Shown piece after piece: positions 20,911-33,530 of a stretch of DNA of 64,000 nt. The notes under the pieces were generated by a model. It searched no databases. It was given only the letters and a program-made list of their open reading frames with translations, and was not told the DNA's origin. The first letter of the stretch is position 1, and every line of letters starts with the position of its first letter. The translations under genes and the position numbers were made by a program. This DNA is from Climacium dendroides (taxonomy: Eukaryota; Streptophyta; Bryopsida; Hypnales; Climaciaceae): NCBI GenBank assembly GCA_950106755.1, contig OX467090.1, positions 12,523,489 through 12,587,488 of the forward strand, given 5' to 3'.

Positions 20911-22851
20911 AAGTTGTTTTTTCAATATATTTGAATGCACTTCATCCGTTTCCTATAGCTCCTATAATAAGTGAACCTCTTGAAAGCATTCATAATCCAC
21001 ACAATGGATGTTAATTCTTTCACAAGAATTCACGCAAGAGCACAAGAATTTACGCAAAGGGGACCCTTTTTCTTTCTTTTTATGTTAATATAAATTCACC
21101 CCATCACTCACATTTTACATTCAATCACCTTTACACATGTTTCTCTATCAAATATTATAATTTGGGCCCTCGTACTAACCCTTCAACACCTAAGAATTGG
21201 CCTATAATTGCAATATGAAAAAATCTACATATAGTTAAGGATTAACTTAAATGTTGTATAGCTCTGCAAGGATAATTAAGTTACATTGATAGCAATTTCA
21301 TTGGAAAAGAGCCTCTTGTAACCAATGATCAGTTTGTTTTCTCATCCCAATGAAAGCTACATGTGAAGATTGTCACTACCATCCCAATCATATTACTCCA
21401 CCTCAGATGAGCCTATACTAGCTCCTACCATTACCATCTCAATCAATCATTAAAGCTAAGTTCATAATAATAATTTGTATCAATTCTTGTACTTAGGCAT
21501 ATTTTATGTAGTTTTTCTTGTACTATAAACCGTAGGTCATTTTTGGCTTCTTTGGACATTTTAAAGGTTAAGTTCTATTCAAGATAGTTTATATATCACC
21601 TCATGATCTATTATGATTTGGGAATCTTAAAACAATTATTCATGCTTTAAATTGTTAAGGTGGTTCATTGTTAATTTTTAATAGTAACTTCAATAGTAAC
21701 CTCCTTGGATTTGTACTAGAAGACAAAAAATAGATTGTTTTACTACAATTATTTATTACATATAAAACATTCCATAAATTATTATATGTTACTACTAAGC
21801 ATAAAAATATATTGATATGGTGGTGGGTTACTTAGATGATCAATATATGAGAAATCTTATAAGCAAACAATCAACAAATCTATGTAAAGGGTTTGTGCCA
21901 ATGATTTTAAACAACCTTTCCACTAAATAATATAGAGACACTTTGCACTATACCTCTATTTGTGGAGGAGCCACAAAATAACTTAGTATTAGTATTGCCA
22001 ACAATATTTCTTCTCTACAACTTCTATGAACTTTTAAAAATCCCACTAACTCAATTAATTGCATGGCCAAACAATTAACATATAGATTCACTTAATTTGG
22101 CCATGTGAACCATGTAAAAACTTTAATTTTATATTTGTATTACTTGAAATTATGTATTATATATCAATGTGGAAAATATAATTAAATTTATTAAAAATAT
22201 TACTACAAGTTTATAGAAAAATGAGAATAAAATTTGCTCCCAAAAGTCAAAATGTCCTTCAAGGGGATGATTGACTCAAAAAAAATGATTTCATCTACTT
22301 GGAGTTGTTATTTCACTCATCCAATTTTTTAATATAAAATATATTAATTATTCAACATTTTTATCATTCAAAATTTAAAGATACAATTGAATAAATATTC
22401 TATAAATTTTTGAATTGAAGTGTAGAAGAAGGATAATGACCTATTTGGAAATTACCCATTTAGTATAATAAATTTGTTCCAAGGGAGAAGGTCAAGTAGA
22501 AAATTTTTATGCTAAGAGATTCATTCCTTAACTAGGTAACACAATTTAAAAATACACAACCTCTCATTTTAAAATACTCAAGTAAGCACAATAATGGAAT
22601 CATTAATATTCTCTCACAAACTAAACCAATTGGAAGTTATTTATAAGACAACATTCAAGCTAAACATTCCCATCTTCAACTAATGTAAATCAATGACACA
22701 CTTTTCTCATGAATTAATTACAAATAATTTCTTCAAACACCCAAGCCTTTATTGGCACTAAACAACATTTCTTAATTTGAAACTACTCATTCTCCTAATC
22801 AAAATTCACTCATACAGCACAAACATTAACCACACAATTTTTCACTTGCCT
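20911..22851. other. AT-rich gene-free sequence
   Basis: No protein or RNA gene recognised. Confidence 0.55.
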
Positions 22852-22990
22852 CACTACAAGAAAATAGTGTCCAAATTGACATGTCCTAATTGACCAAAAT
22901 GTCTGAATTGATAGAATTATGTCAAAAAAATGTCCAAATTGACAAAAAATTGACCAAAAATGTCCAAATTGACATTGCTCCCTTGTAGTG
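22852..22990. mobile_element. Miniature CACTA-superfamily element
   Basis: Ends are CACTACAAG and CTTGTAGTG, 9-bp perfect inverted repeats of the En/Spm (CACTA) type, with a perfect 3-bp target duplication CCT (22849-22851 and 22991-22993). The 139-bp interior is a set of subterminal repeats of TGTCCAAATTGACA in both orientations. It has no coding capacity. Confidence 0.9.
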
Positions 22991-22993
22991 CCT

Positions 22994-25253
22994 CCACTTA
23001 GCAAAAACATTCAATTAATCCAAATAATACTCAACATTTTGACTTGGAAATCATCACTCACACTACATAGACACTTCACACGAATTGAAATTCAAGAATT
23101 GCAATTACTTCTTTTCATAAATTTTTTTATTTAGATTTACAACTCATTATGTGACTACTTCAATCAATTTCACAACCACAAGCATCCATATATATCACAA
23201 AAAGAGGAATTAGGCTAAGCATATCATTATATTTAATTGAATTCATTTGATGAACAAATCACCATACTACAAATTGTATGCCCTTCAACCTCGTATTTTT
23301 TTGGTGACCAATTTTTAGATTTGATATGCAAAAAGAGAGCTAAAAGATTTTCATAGTTTAACATCTTGATGATCAAACATTATAATCTTTCAATTCATAA
23401 TAATTGATATTGTATATTTTCTTTTCCTATGTAATCTCTAACATGTCTAGTTTGAATTTGTATAGTTACAATTTTTTAAAAATTAATACAACTTATCAAA
23501 ATGTTGATTTTTTGTTCAATTTAGATCAATTCCAAAAAGTTCAAAACAAGTTGTGGGCATGACCTTTTTGGTTTAAAAACATCATTGCTTTTGAAGTTTT
23601 ATAGGTCTAAATGTCACTAAAAATCATAGAATATATCAATGGACATAAAATAGAATGCTCTACACAAATCAATGACATAGTGATATAGTTATCTTGTAGT
23701 GGTGCTATAATTATTTATTATAAATTATTATATTCATAACTTATTATAAATAATTCAAAATATGTCTTGAATATGAATTTTAAAAATTCAAAAAAAAAAT
23801 TGCATATTCATTCTTATAAGTAATACTAAACAAAAAATGTTCTAAATGTTGGGAAACATGAAATTATTAATAACTTTCATACAAATTTGAAAAATGTCAA
23901 TTCCAATAATAAAAATGTTTTAATAAACAATTTCCACCTCCATCTTTTATTTTTGAAAAATAATAAAACTTACATACAATGTTCAAATTTTTATTCCAAT
24001 TGAACTCCATCTTTTTATGAAAAAAAGATCAACAAAATTAAAAATTCGAACATTGTATGTAATTTTTATGAAAATTGAGTTCAAAAATGGGCCTAGCACA
24101 CAAATTGTGTGCTAGGCCCTAAATCCAATTTGTGGCTTCTCAAAATCTACTCTACAATTTTTTTAAAAGAATTTATAATGTGATTTTTTCTCCAAGATTT
24201 AGTATATTTGAGGCTCATTTCCAAGAGCCCTCAATACTATAGAAAGTCAAGATTACAATGGACACCCTTGCACAAAATCTTGAATAGAAAAATCATGATC
24301 ATTCATTTTCAAAATCAAATTTTTGATGCTAAAACTAAACTTCAAAATGAGTTTGTCAAAAATTTAACTTCTAAAAGTAGCAACTTAGTTGGGTATTATT
24401 TAACTGCAAAGTATTGTGAACATTAGAATTTGGTGCCTTGGACATTAGAGGTTAAGGTTGGATTCAAATCCTTGCATCTTCTTTTTCACACTTCAAAATG
24501 ATCTGAAAAAATTACACATTGGAATCATGATGATGTGTATCCATGGAAAAAAAATCAGAGTTTTGGGAGCACTTTAGAGCATTCTCATTTCAGCATGTGT
24601 AAAACGTACCATGCAACCAAGTATCTTCCATCAATCTTGTCAAAGGTGACATATTCTCAAAAATTGTGCAATTTTGTTGATTTTTTTTTCATAAAAAAGC
24701 TACAAAAATCTTATTTCATAAAAATGGTGGCAATCATCAAAATGATTCCGCACTAATGAGGAGTTATGCTTGTTACAAGAGCTAGTCAAGAAAGCAAGAC
24801 CTAAGGGAGGAACATCAAATTCCGTCCCTGTACCTAATCCTTGTTCCATAGAGTCCCCTTAAAGTGTCTCTAGAGTTCCATTAATGTGTCTTATACATGT
24901 TTAACTGTGATTTGCTGATGCACGTGAAGGACACATGCTGAACTCTGATTTGTTAATAGTTGGTTTTTGCGTAGTTCAGTTTTGGGTGCACCTATGGGAC
25001 AGTTCCAGTGGTCTAGGGAGACAACACTTTGAAAAATCTTAAAAATTACATACAATGTCCGAAAAATCTTATTATTTTTTTGAATATTCATGATTTTCAC
25101 TTGCATATACTACAAAAATATTATTTTTAGAAAAATATGCCTCTAACTATGCTGAATTGCTTAAAGTAACGATTTTGGGTGTTTCTACCTTATGCTCAAA
25201 CCCTTCTAGTCCATTCAAATCTGGTCCTGGTCCTTATCCTTTTCTTTTTCCAT
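22994..25253. other. AT-rich gene-free sequence with two foldbacks
   Basis: No gene recognised. It holds an imperfect inverted repeat at 23971-24061 (arms around TACATACAATGTTC) and a perfect one at 24089-24119. Confidence 0.55.
24089..24119. repeat. Perfect 15-bp-arm inverted repeat
   Basis: GGGCCTAGCACACAA, one central A, then its exact complement. It is strikingly GC-rich compared with the surrounding AT-rich DNA. Confidence 0.9.
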
Positions 25254-25426
25254 TTAGGGTTTAAGGGTAAGAACCCTAATTGCTTCGAGTATCGTAAGCC
25301 TTCTTGCTTCTGAGCATCCTGACCTTGCTCGTTTCGATCGCAAATTGCTTCTGCCTATCCCGAGCTTGCTCTTTTCAAACCCTAATTATTGCAGAGAGTC
25401 TTGAGTTTCCACGTTTGAAACCCTAA
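25254..25426 (+). promoter_or_regulatory. Telo-box cluster upstream of EMG1
   Basis: AAACCCTAA occurs at 25377-25385 and 25418-25426, AACCCTAA at 25272-25279, and the reverse form TTAGGGTTT at 25254-25262. Telo-boxes are typical of plant ribosome-biogenesis and translation genes, which fits EMG1. Confidence 0.65.
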
Positions 25427-25484
25427 TTGCTTCCGACCATCGTGAGATTGCTCAGTTGTTGCTCAGTGTCTTGAGCTTATCAGA

Positions 25485-27668
25485 ATGGGTGGAAAGGAGG
25501 GGCGTAAGAGAGGAGCGGAAGAGATGGCTCCGGACTCTGACGAGGAGGTTGCTGAAGCGAGCACTGCACCCAATGTGGAGAAGAGCCTCGCACCTGCAGA
25601 TGATAGTGGCGTTTGGTTTGTGCTGGAGAAGGCTTCCCTGGAGGCCGCCAAAGTGGGCAAGGTATTGGATTTCTGTTCTCATTTGTTTTTGATTTGGAAA
25701 TGCAATCGAATTTGTCGAGTATGAGACAAAGAGCTTGCGACGATTTGCATGCTGGGGCTTACGTTTGTTTGGTTTCTTTTCGAATTTTTGTTTTTGTTTT
25801 TTTTGTTTCTGTGGTCTCGTTTCTATGTGTTCTGAGTGGAAGTACTAGATTTGCTTGGAATTTGTGTACCAACGAATTTTACACATGGGTTTGGGCTCTT
25901 GTTGTGATCAAAATCTGTAGTTTCGATGTCGTTTCTTAAAAAGATCTACAAGCTTCCGTTTCGCTGTGCTTTCGAGTTGGAATTTAGAAGGCGGTGACTT
26001 TAGGGGTTAGGTTTTAGGTTGATTGCTGTAATTACAAGTCGGTGAAGCTGCAATTTAAGGTTTGGCTTCATTACGAAGCTGCTATTTGTCAGTCGATGAA
26101 GCTGCAATTTAGGGTTTAGGGTTTAAGTTTCCTGCGAAGCTGCGAAAGAGTTCGGTGAAGCTAGGGTTCTGGACTTCGCTGTGAATCTGCAAGTATTCCA
26201 CCCTTAGGTCACCACTAGTTTTTCAATTCAGTTTTTTTGATTTCTTATTTATTGATTCTTGTGCCTCGCTATTTGCAGAATTATCAACTTTTAAATTGTG
26301 ATGACCACGCCAACTTTTTGCGCAAGCATAAACGAGACCCTGCACATTATCGCCCGGATATTTTACACCAGGTACTTGACGATTCGAAACATTAGTTGAT
26401 CTTCCGTCGGACTTTCATGAATAACTGTCTTTATTTATCATGTGGGGCACCCTTATTTGCGCCCAGGTATGTCTCATGCATTAGTAGCCTTGACCTTGGC
26501 TTTACTGCGATACAGGCGTTGCTGGCAATTCTTGACAGCCCAATGAACAAGGCGGGCAGATTGAAAGGGCTTTATGTACACACAGAGAAAAATGTTCTTA
26601 TCCAGATCAACCCACATATTCGCATACCAAGGACGTTTAAGAGATTTTGCGGACTGATGGGTTAGTGCCAACTTTGTGTCTGTGTCTTTCCTTTTAAACT
26701 CTTCTGATGGGCCTTCACTGATTTATCTTATTAGATGCAATTTCATATGGTATGCAGTGCAATTGCTCCAAAAGCTTACCATTCGAGCAACTAATGGACC
26801 TGATAAGTTGATGAAAGTGGTGAAGCAACCTGTAACTCGGCATCTGCCTCTCGGTGCCCGGCGAATAGGTATTTCACTGAATCCCAACTTTAGTAGAATC
26901 TCCCTTTAAATTTTCATCCTGTCGAGAGTTGTTTGTTGCTATGATATATTATTTCAGGAACACTGATTTTTCTCATTAGTGACTGCGCAAAATTAGCGTC
27001 ACTACAGATTTTTCATTATGCGAAATTTAGTACCACCTTGTGGAAATTAGTACAATACAGTTATATCTCAGCCTGAACTAATATAAGGTACTGTGATTTA
27101 GTAGGTTAGTGTCACTTGTACAAATAGGTAAAGTCAGTGTAGTGTGTGTACAATACTACTTTGAATGTAGAATGATTTGGAAACCTTTGGTTCTGTGTTC
27201 CTTGTTACACAGGGATGTCATACAGTGCTCCAAAAGTTGTACAATTGCGAGAGTATATAACTGCGACCAAAGAATCGAGTCCTCTCGTCTTTGTGGTGAG
27301 TTTAGATTTCTACTGCGACCAGTATCTTTTTTCAACCCTTAACTTTTGACCTTTGAAGCGGTTTCTCTTTCTCATTTCCAACACTTCATTTAATTAGAAA
27401 CGCTTAAGATTGACTCCTATTTGATCAGAGTCTTTTGGTGCGCGTTTGTGTAATTGTTAGGCTTAAGAGCTTGTTTGTCTAAATTCAAGATGGAATTTGT
27501 TGTACTTTCTAAGTCACATGTCTGAAACAGGTGGGCGCAATGTCGCATGGAAAGATTGAAGTGGATTATATAGATGATCTTGTTGCAGTGTCGGAGTATC
27601 CTCTCAGCGCAATGTGGGCCATTGCTCGCATTTGCAATGCCTTGGAGACCCAGTGGAACATTGTATGA
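25485..27668 (+). CDS. EMG1: EMG1/NEP1, 18S rRNA N1-pseudouridine methyltransferase
   Basis: Six exons, 25485-25661, 26279-26371, 26516-26660, 26758-26868, 27213-27295 and 27531-27668, all with GT..AG borders and consistent phase. The product has 248 residues (yeast 252, human 244). The family is a SPOUT methyltransferase that N1-methylates the hypermodified pseudouridine of 18S rRNA (yeast position 1191) and is needed for 40S assembly in the nucleolus. Seen here: a variable acidic N-terminus (1-40), then [55 protein letters not shown], the basic loop [13 protein letters not shown], and the cofactor-side motifs [14 protein letters not shown] and SEYPLSA near the C-terminus. All conserved blocks are present with no frame break. 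Telo-boxes upstream suggest co-regulation with ribosome biogenesis. Confidence 0.96.
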
Positions 27669-28498
27669 GAAAATAGTGCCGGTAATTTAGGTTTTAGCAA
27701 AAAATGATTTGAAGAGAAAAAAAAAAGCCCTTTAGTGCATGAAGTCCCCGTGCTCTCGATAATTGGAGACTGGTGTGGAAGCTCTGAAAAATATGGCAAT
27801 ATTTCTGCTGAATTTCTGTATCTTTGGGGTTGACGCAAGATTGTTACGAATCCATTTCACCGATTTTTGTGCTTCTAATCCATGTGACGATCTATAAGTT
27901 AGGTCAAAATCCGGTACCTGAATGAGGTTGTCTTGTTACTCTAGCTTGTAACTGTACGATTGGAGGGATTGGAAGTACAAGTGCCAATTTAAAAATCAGC
28001 CATGCGCTTGAATTCCAGAAAATAAGATGCATTTTAGTTACACTGTTTTAGTTGCACACAACTGCAATAATGCCGTGGTACTATTAAAAACTGAATTATA
28101 TGTGGTCTCTCCGTCTTTTTGGTATTCCCAATGAGGGCCGCAACCATCGAATCTACGAAGCTGCATTTCACCTTTCCAACAAAAAAATATATACTTTTGA
28201 ACGAATATGCCCAATTCTGTTTCTCACGACGGGCAAAATTAGTGCATCACTTGTACATGACACAAATTATAAATGACAAAGATGGATTTAGAATTTTCAA
28301 CTTTGACAATTCATAAATATTCAAAAAATGTTATTTTAGACTACAAACCTATTTTTCTATCATTCTCATATCCTCCTGGAAGTATACCAAACCTGGACGT
28401 ATGAGCAATTGCTTCAAGTGACAGGAAGAATAATATTTTCTACCGTATGAACGACCTTTTGCTATAAATAATAATAAAGAATAACAATCCGTAATGTC
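27669..28498. other. Convergent intergenic region between EMG1 and PPP4R2
   Basis: About 830 bp holding the two 3' UTRs. No further gene seen. Confidence 0.6.
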
Positions 28499-30900
28499 CT
28501 ACGTGCTGCTTTCCACAACATCCTCTTTAGATTCCTTGTCATCCACAACGGGCGTACTTACAGTGTCAGATGGAGGCTCACTTAAAGTGTCGACCTGTTC
28601 ATTTGGAGGTACACTTGACGTGTTGGTCTCATCAGCAACCGGCTGCCCAGGCTCGTCCTTCACCTCTGGTGTATTATTCCCTCTTGAACCTTCTTCCGTA
28701 GAAATGGTTTCAGCAGGTTGTGCCGTTTCGACATCCATCAATTCCTTCAACTCTTTCAGCTCTGTGCTCTCAGAGTCGGCCATATGTGCATCGGTCGCAA
28801 CGAGAGCATCCTTGGACTCGCTACTTGTAATAATCTCTGCATTCTCTGTCGTTGGTGACGCCAGTGGTTTTTGGACCGCATCCTTTGCTGTTGTTGGGGC
28901 TGGCACTGATGGAACCCCAGGGTACGGTCCTGGAGATGGTGGGATCGTTGATGTGACCAAAAGCAGCTGCATGAGGAGGCACCGAGACAACTTGTGATGC
29001 CTCACTACATTTTAATTTCTTGGAAAGGTGACTAGATATATATTCTATAGACCCAGGCAAGATAAAAATTCGTGGTAAAAGCTGGACTTTGAATGACATA
29101 TTCAGTATCCTAAACACACAAACAGCAGCGTTGCGCAGAGTCATAAGCGATTCTTGCTAATACAAGTCAAACAAATACTAACGATGCCTCCAGGGAAAAT
29201 TACACAAAGGTACACTACTTATCATTGGATCATTGACAAGAATCTCAACCTATGCCATAGCAGAAGAGGGGCATGCTATTAGCAAAGAAGTAAAAGAGAA
29301 AAAGAAAATTAGGTCAGCAGAGCACACACCTTCTCAAAGGCAAGGGCAACCTTGTCAAGGTTAGGATATCTGTCTCGGGGATTCAACAATACCTGAAAAG
29401 AATGCACTCTGTGTTACAACTAAAACTAAACAATGGTGCCGTTCAATTGTGTTCAAGAACTCAGGCTAGCTCCTTAAGGTCAACTCAACATTAAGATTTG
29501 AACAACAATTTTCAGTTCCTCACCTTCACACGAATGGAATTCCAATACGTGTCATGAACCAAGTGTTAATTCTCACTTGAATAAAGAAAATTAAGTCTGA
29601 CTGACTGACTGACCTCACAAAAGCGTTGGATTGTGAAAGGTGCTCCGTCTGTGAATGCCTCCAATTCTGTTCCAGTATTAAACCTCAGCTTCAGTGCAAA
29701 GCTCTCATGAAAAACTACCATAAGCTCTGAGAACGAGTCATGAATAGAAGATCAATCGAATAGTCTTTGGATACCATCCTCATCGTACCATTAGAAAAAG
29801 CAGCAAGGAAAGAAATTTGAACCTGAAGTTAGTCTGTCTTCAAGCTCCTGATAGCTTTCGCCAGTGACAAGTGGTCTCGGAGGCCCAACTGCAACATCCA
29901 TATGGCTTTTATAAAAATCTTGCAGTACCTGAATCGACACGCCAATCCAAATTTTGAAAGAAAATCTTAATAAACCCAATCGGTTGTTGGCTGAGAAACA
30001 ACCAAATTTGGACTCAACAAGGGCAAAAGTCAATGAGATTCCACCTGCACAGGAAGTCATACCTGCTTCAGCCTGAAAAGAAGAAGCGTCCTAAGCTCAT
30101 CCCATCTGTGCCTGGAGAGACCACAATACAGTTCACATACCACAATTTTTCCAATTCCGGGGAATATAAAAAAAAGAAGTGCAGCACTTGCATTTCCCGA
30201 CCTTGGAATTCGAAACAATGGACCTTAGACGGACACACTTAAGATCGATGTCTCATTTCCACCTGGTTCCTTAAACCATACATTTATAATTTCATTCAAT
30301 CTCATTCAAAGTAGCAACCTCAAACCAAGGAAAACTGCAGTACGCCAAGATTGCATTGTGGAAAGCCTCTAGGTTTTAAACTTCTCATGCAAACCTCCGA
30401 GGAGTAAGGAAGGTCAGCAAAAGCATAGTCGACTGCATGATGATTAGGGGAAATACACCATAGTAACTTTCAAAATTCATGTCTAATTCAATACAACTCC
30501 AAAAATAACGAAACTACTTGTCATGAGTTCCATTTCCTCTTAGCAACAACAGCAAATTCAAAATCAAAACAAAAAATCAAAACTAATACTCTATGGTTTC
30601 CTTATTGAGAAACACTCAGAGTTCATTGACAGTTCAACGTACCAATACAGTCCCGTCACGGCGGAAACCTCCAAAATAGTTCGCAGCTCATCAGAGAATT
30701 GGCGATTCGATGCATCCTGTCTGCGAAACCATCGTTAAAATCTTCTCTACGAACACGATTCTCAGCAAGGAATAGCATCGATCTCCTTACCGGACAATGA
30801 GCCTAAAGCCGAAAATTAAATTGCGCAAGTGCAAAATCATAACTCACTTGCAGAAAACAGAAAGCTCCGCCGAGTTCGGCAATTCGCGAAACACCCCCAT
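28499..30900 (-). CDS. PPP4R2: Protein phosphatase 4 regulatory subunit 2 (PPP4R2) homologue
   Basis: Seven exons on the minus strand: 30900-30848, 30720-30643, 30111-30063, 29928-29823, 29726-29614, 29392-29330 and 28966-28499. All borders are GT..AG and the frame is continuous; 309 residues. In the family, R2 binds and regulates the PP4 catalytic subunit, usually with R3, in DNA-damage and cell-cycle dephosphorylation. Conserved blocks seen are FSDELRTILEVSAVTGLYWH with RWDELRTLLLFRLKQVL (26-62), GAPFTIQRFCE (123-133), NPRDRYPNLDKVALAFEK (137-154) and LLVTSTIPP (156-164). This is the R2 core order; the plant version of the last block reads EKNLLVTST. The C-terminal half (165-309) is low-complexity, acidic and rich in Ser, Thr and Pro, as usual for the family. 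The weakest border is the acceptor of the last exon. Confidence 0.9.
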
Positions 30901-30996
30901 TGCTGCAAAAAACGTGGGCAAATCAGAGGATTCTTATATTTAGGGTTTGAAGCACATGGCACTTTATTGCATTCGAGGTGATTGAGTGACACTTAC

Positions 30997-31047
30997 GTGG
31001 CATCCACGTAGGTCCTATTTGCAGTATTTCACCTACGTGGATGCCAC
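30997..31047. repeat. 17-bp inverted repeat with ACGT cores, upstream of PPP4R2
   Basis: GTGGCATCCACGTAGGT at 30997-31013 is exactly mirrored at 31031-31047, with a 17-bp spacer. It lies about 100-150 bp upstream of the PPP4R2 start codon. It could be a bZIP/bHLH-type site pair or a short foldback element. Confidence 0.8.
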
Positions 31048-31690
31048 ATCAATAACAAGCGCTCCCTGCGTTGGGAAGCTCGCAATTGTTGCAGCTGATT
31101 TCAATGCTCCTGATAGTTAGGGTTGTTTACGTGAGGATTTGCGCAATTCTGGTCTCGTGAACTTGAATCGCCTTGTGTTTTTGTTTGCCAATGTCACCAC
31201 TAGTTGCCGCAATGCAGTAGTTGCACCTTTTTGCCTCTTTTGCCTGTACGAGGAGGAGCCTCGGCGTAAGAGCCACTCCAGAGTTTAGGGTTTGGGAAGA
31301 TTTTGAGATTCTAGATTGGGCCTGGGATGGTGGAAATTTTCAATGAGAATGGTGGGGGTTTAGTGAGATTTTGCTCCGATTCTCTTTAGAGTTTGGGTTC
31401 TGAATCTTGCGCGCTGCAGGAAGAGATTAGTATGTAAACTTCACGGGATTCTGGACGCCTGAAGCTGTTGTTGCAAATTACGACATTTGGTCTGTCAGGT
31501 GAAATTTCTGTAGATTTTTCTTCGTTTGCCGCGTAAGTGAATTGTTCTGATTTCAAAAAAATTTACAATTGCACTAACAAATTTCTGAGAATTTCTGAGA
31601 ATTCGCGCAGTAAGGATTTAGAAGTGCCAGTTTCAGCGTTTTTAGGGGACTCTGCAAGAGCTCAGGGAGGACAGGGACCCCCTCCTATGC
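31048..31690. other. Upstream region of PPP4R2, GC-moderate
   Basis: It contains a telo-box-like TTTAGGGTTTGG near 31287 on the plus strand. It might be the first non-coding exon or promoter of an unseen plus-strand transcript. I see no convincing open frame. Confidence 0.4.
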
Positions 31691-31692
31691 TA

Positions 31693-32032
31693 CACTAATG
31701 ATGATAAATAGTGTTATGTTGTGATTAGTGTTACCTGGATTTTTACCCTGTTCACTCTAAACTTCAATTCGTTGGCATTTAGTGTTGTGTTCACTTTTCT
31801 GAGCAATAACTTTTTTGAGCATGTAATAGGTTTCTTGAGTTCATATGTTTTTCTTTGCATTTTGATGAAATAGTTAGGTAACACTAAATGTAAACTTGTA
31901 AAAAATTTATATCCAATAGTTGACAAATAGTGTTTATGTTGACATTTAGTGTTGGTAACATTAACTAGACTGTTGACAATTAGTGTTATGCTTCGTGATT
32001 AGTGTTTCCAACACTATTTATCATCATTAGTG
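31693..32032 (+). mobile_element. MITE family M1, copy A (340 bp)
   Basis: Ends CACTAATGATGATAAATAGT and its complement form inverted repeats of about 25 bp. TA is present on both sides (31691-31692 and 32033-32034). The motif TTAGTGTT recurs inside. It is about 95% identical to copy C at 56685-57026. Despite the CACTA start, the target site is TA, as in Tc1/mariner elements. Confidence 0.92.
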
Positions 32033-32664
32033 TAGTTATGGACAAAGTTAAATACAAATGTACCACATGATGAAATTTTTACCACATGTTCTCAAAACAA
32101 GTTAAATACAAAATCCTACGGTTGGATTTTGAAAAAAACATATTTTTTTGGTTTTCTTAGGTGAACGCAATAGAAGTGGTACTTCTAAGTGGTTTTTGAC
32201 AAAAATCACCCTTGGGGCTTTAGGGATTAATAAATAATCTACACCCAATTATTTTATTTTTTTTCAAAAATATTGAAAATTGAATTAAATAAAAAACTTC
32301 AAAGTTTATTTTAGAGTAGAGATTCCATAACTACCTTCAAACTACCCACAATCAAAACTCCTCATAACTTTCATCTCATTAATCAAAATGGAATGATTCA
32401 AACATATTCATATATAAATAAATCTAGAGAACCAATTTCAAATTTCTATTTTTTTTTAGAAGTGTTTTTTAAAGAAGTTTTTTTGTTCTGCCCGGATTGC
32501 CCACCTAACATTGAAAACTACATATCATATATTAACTTTTTAATCATGTAGTCAAAAGTTATAAAAATTATTGAGCCTCAAAGCTACTCCTTGGGCACAT
32601 GTTGTATGAAAATTTCAATGGAAAAAAAAATGAAATTCCATATGTTGCTAAAAAAACACCGTTT

Positions 32665-32711
32665 GGTCCTTTAGGGGTTTAAGATAACTACATCTTAACC
32701 CCTAAAGGACC
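32665..32711. repeat. Hairpin with ~20-bp arms (GGTCCTTTAGGGGTT)
   Basis: GGTCCTTTAGGGGTT and its complement AACCCCTAAAGGACC flank a short centre. The same 15-mer appears once more near 33622. Confidence 0.85.
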
Positions 32712-33119
32712 ATTGTCCCTTCGGGGGACAAATTGGATTTCGGGCAGGTACTTACGGGCTGAAATTTTGTCATGATTTTTTGAAACTTTTTTTGAAGATA
32801 GAAAAATTGATGAGCTTTGTGGGAATATAAATGTTTTCACATTTGGTGCCAGGAAACAAAAGTTATGACCAAATAAGCTCAAAGTAGGGGATGGGGGGCA
32901 GTCCAGGCAGCAAAAACAAATTTGCAAAATTTTGAATTTTTCTTCTTTGGATTTTTTTTCTTGTAGATTATATTTTTTTCTGCATGGGAAGCTTTGATTC
33001 ATTCCATTTGGACTTATTATGAGAAAGTTATGGACAATCTTGTTTATCGGGCAGCTAGAGCATCTTCCTGAAAAAATAACTTATAGAATTCAATTCTGAA
33101 TGCAATTTTTACAATTTTT

Positions 33120-33530
33120 CTGAAAAAAAAACTTTTACATGATTTTGTTTGCTTACTAGAACAATCTCACCATTGGGATTAGTGCATTTTAATTCCATCT
33201 TAAAGATATTAATAATTTAAATTTTCCTTCATTCTCATACCTACTTCTACTTGACAATTTTTTTAAGCATGAAAAAAAAAAAATTTCTTAAAATTTTCTT
33301 TTTCCCCAGACTCTCAACTCAATTTCCCAAAATAAGGATTTAAAGCTCAAAACTCTGTAGTGCAAAAAATTTAAGTTAAAAAAGTTCAAAGTCAAATAAT
33401 CCAGTCCCGCAAGGTGCTGAAAAAATTGTTTTTTTTCACTTTAAACGCAAATATCTTTTAATCTATGTGGTCAAAATTTCTGAAATTTTTTCTACACATT
33501 TCCATACTAGTAAGGTATAAGATCCTACGG
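33120..33530 (-). repeat. Dispersed repeat R2, copy b (inverse of 9985-10440)
   Basis: The reverse complement follows 9985-10440 landmark by landmark. A part is also recognisable near 48380-48540. Confidence 0.6.

Noticed and set aside
24440..24480. GGATTCAAATCC as a tRNA T-arm
   Set aside because: No matching D-arm, anticodon arm or acceptor stem could be laid out around it. I found no intact tRNA in the window.
28494..28997. Plus-strand open frame of 167 codons
   Set aside because: It is the antisense shadow of the Ser/Thr/Pro-rich last exon of PPP4R2.
31693..32032. M1 MITEs as CACTA-superfamily elements
   Set aside because: Although they start with CACTA, all copies are flanked by TA and not by a 3-bp repeat, and the coding relative has a pogo-type DDE transposase.
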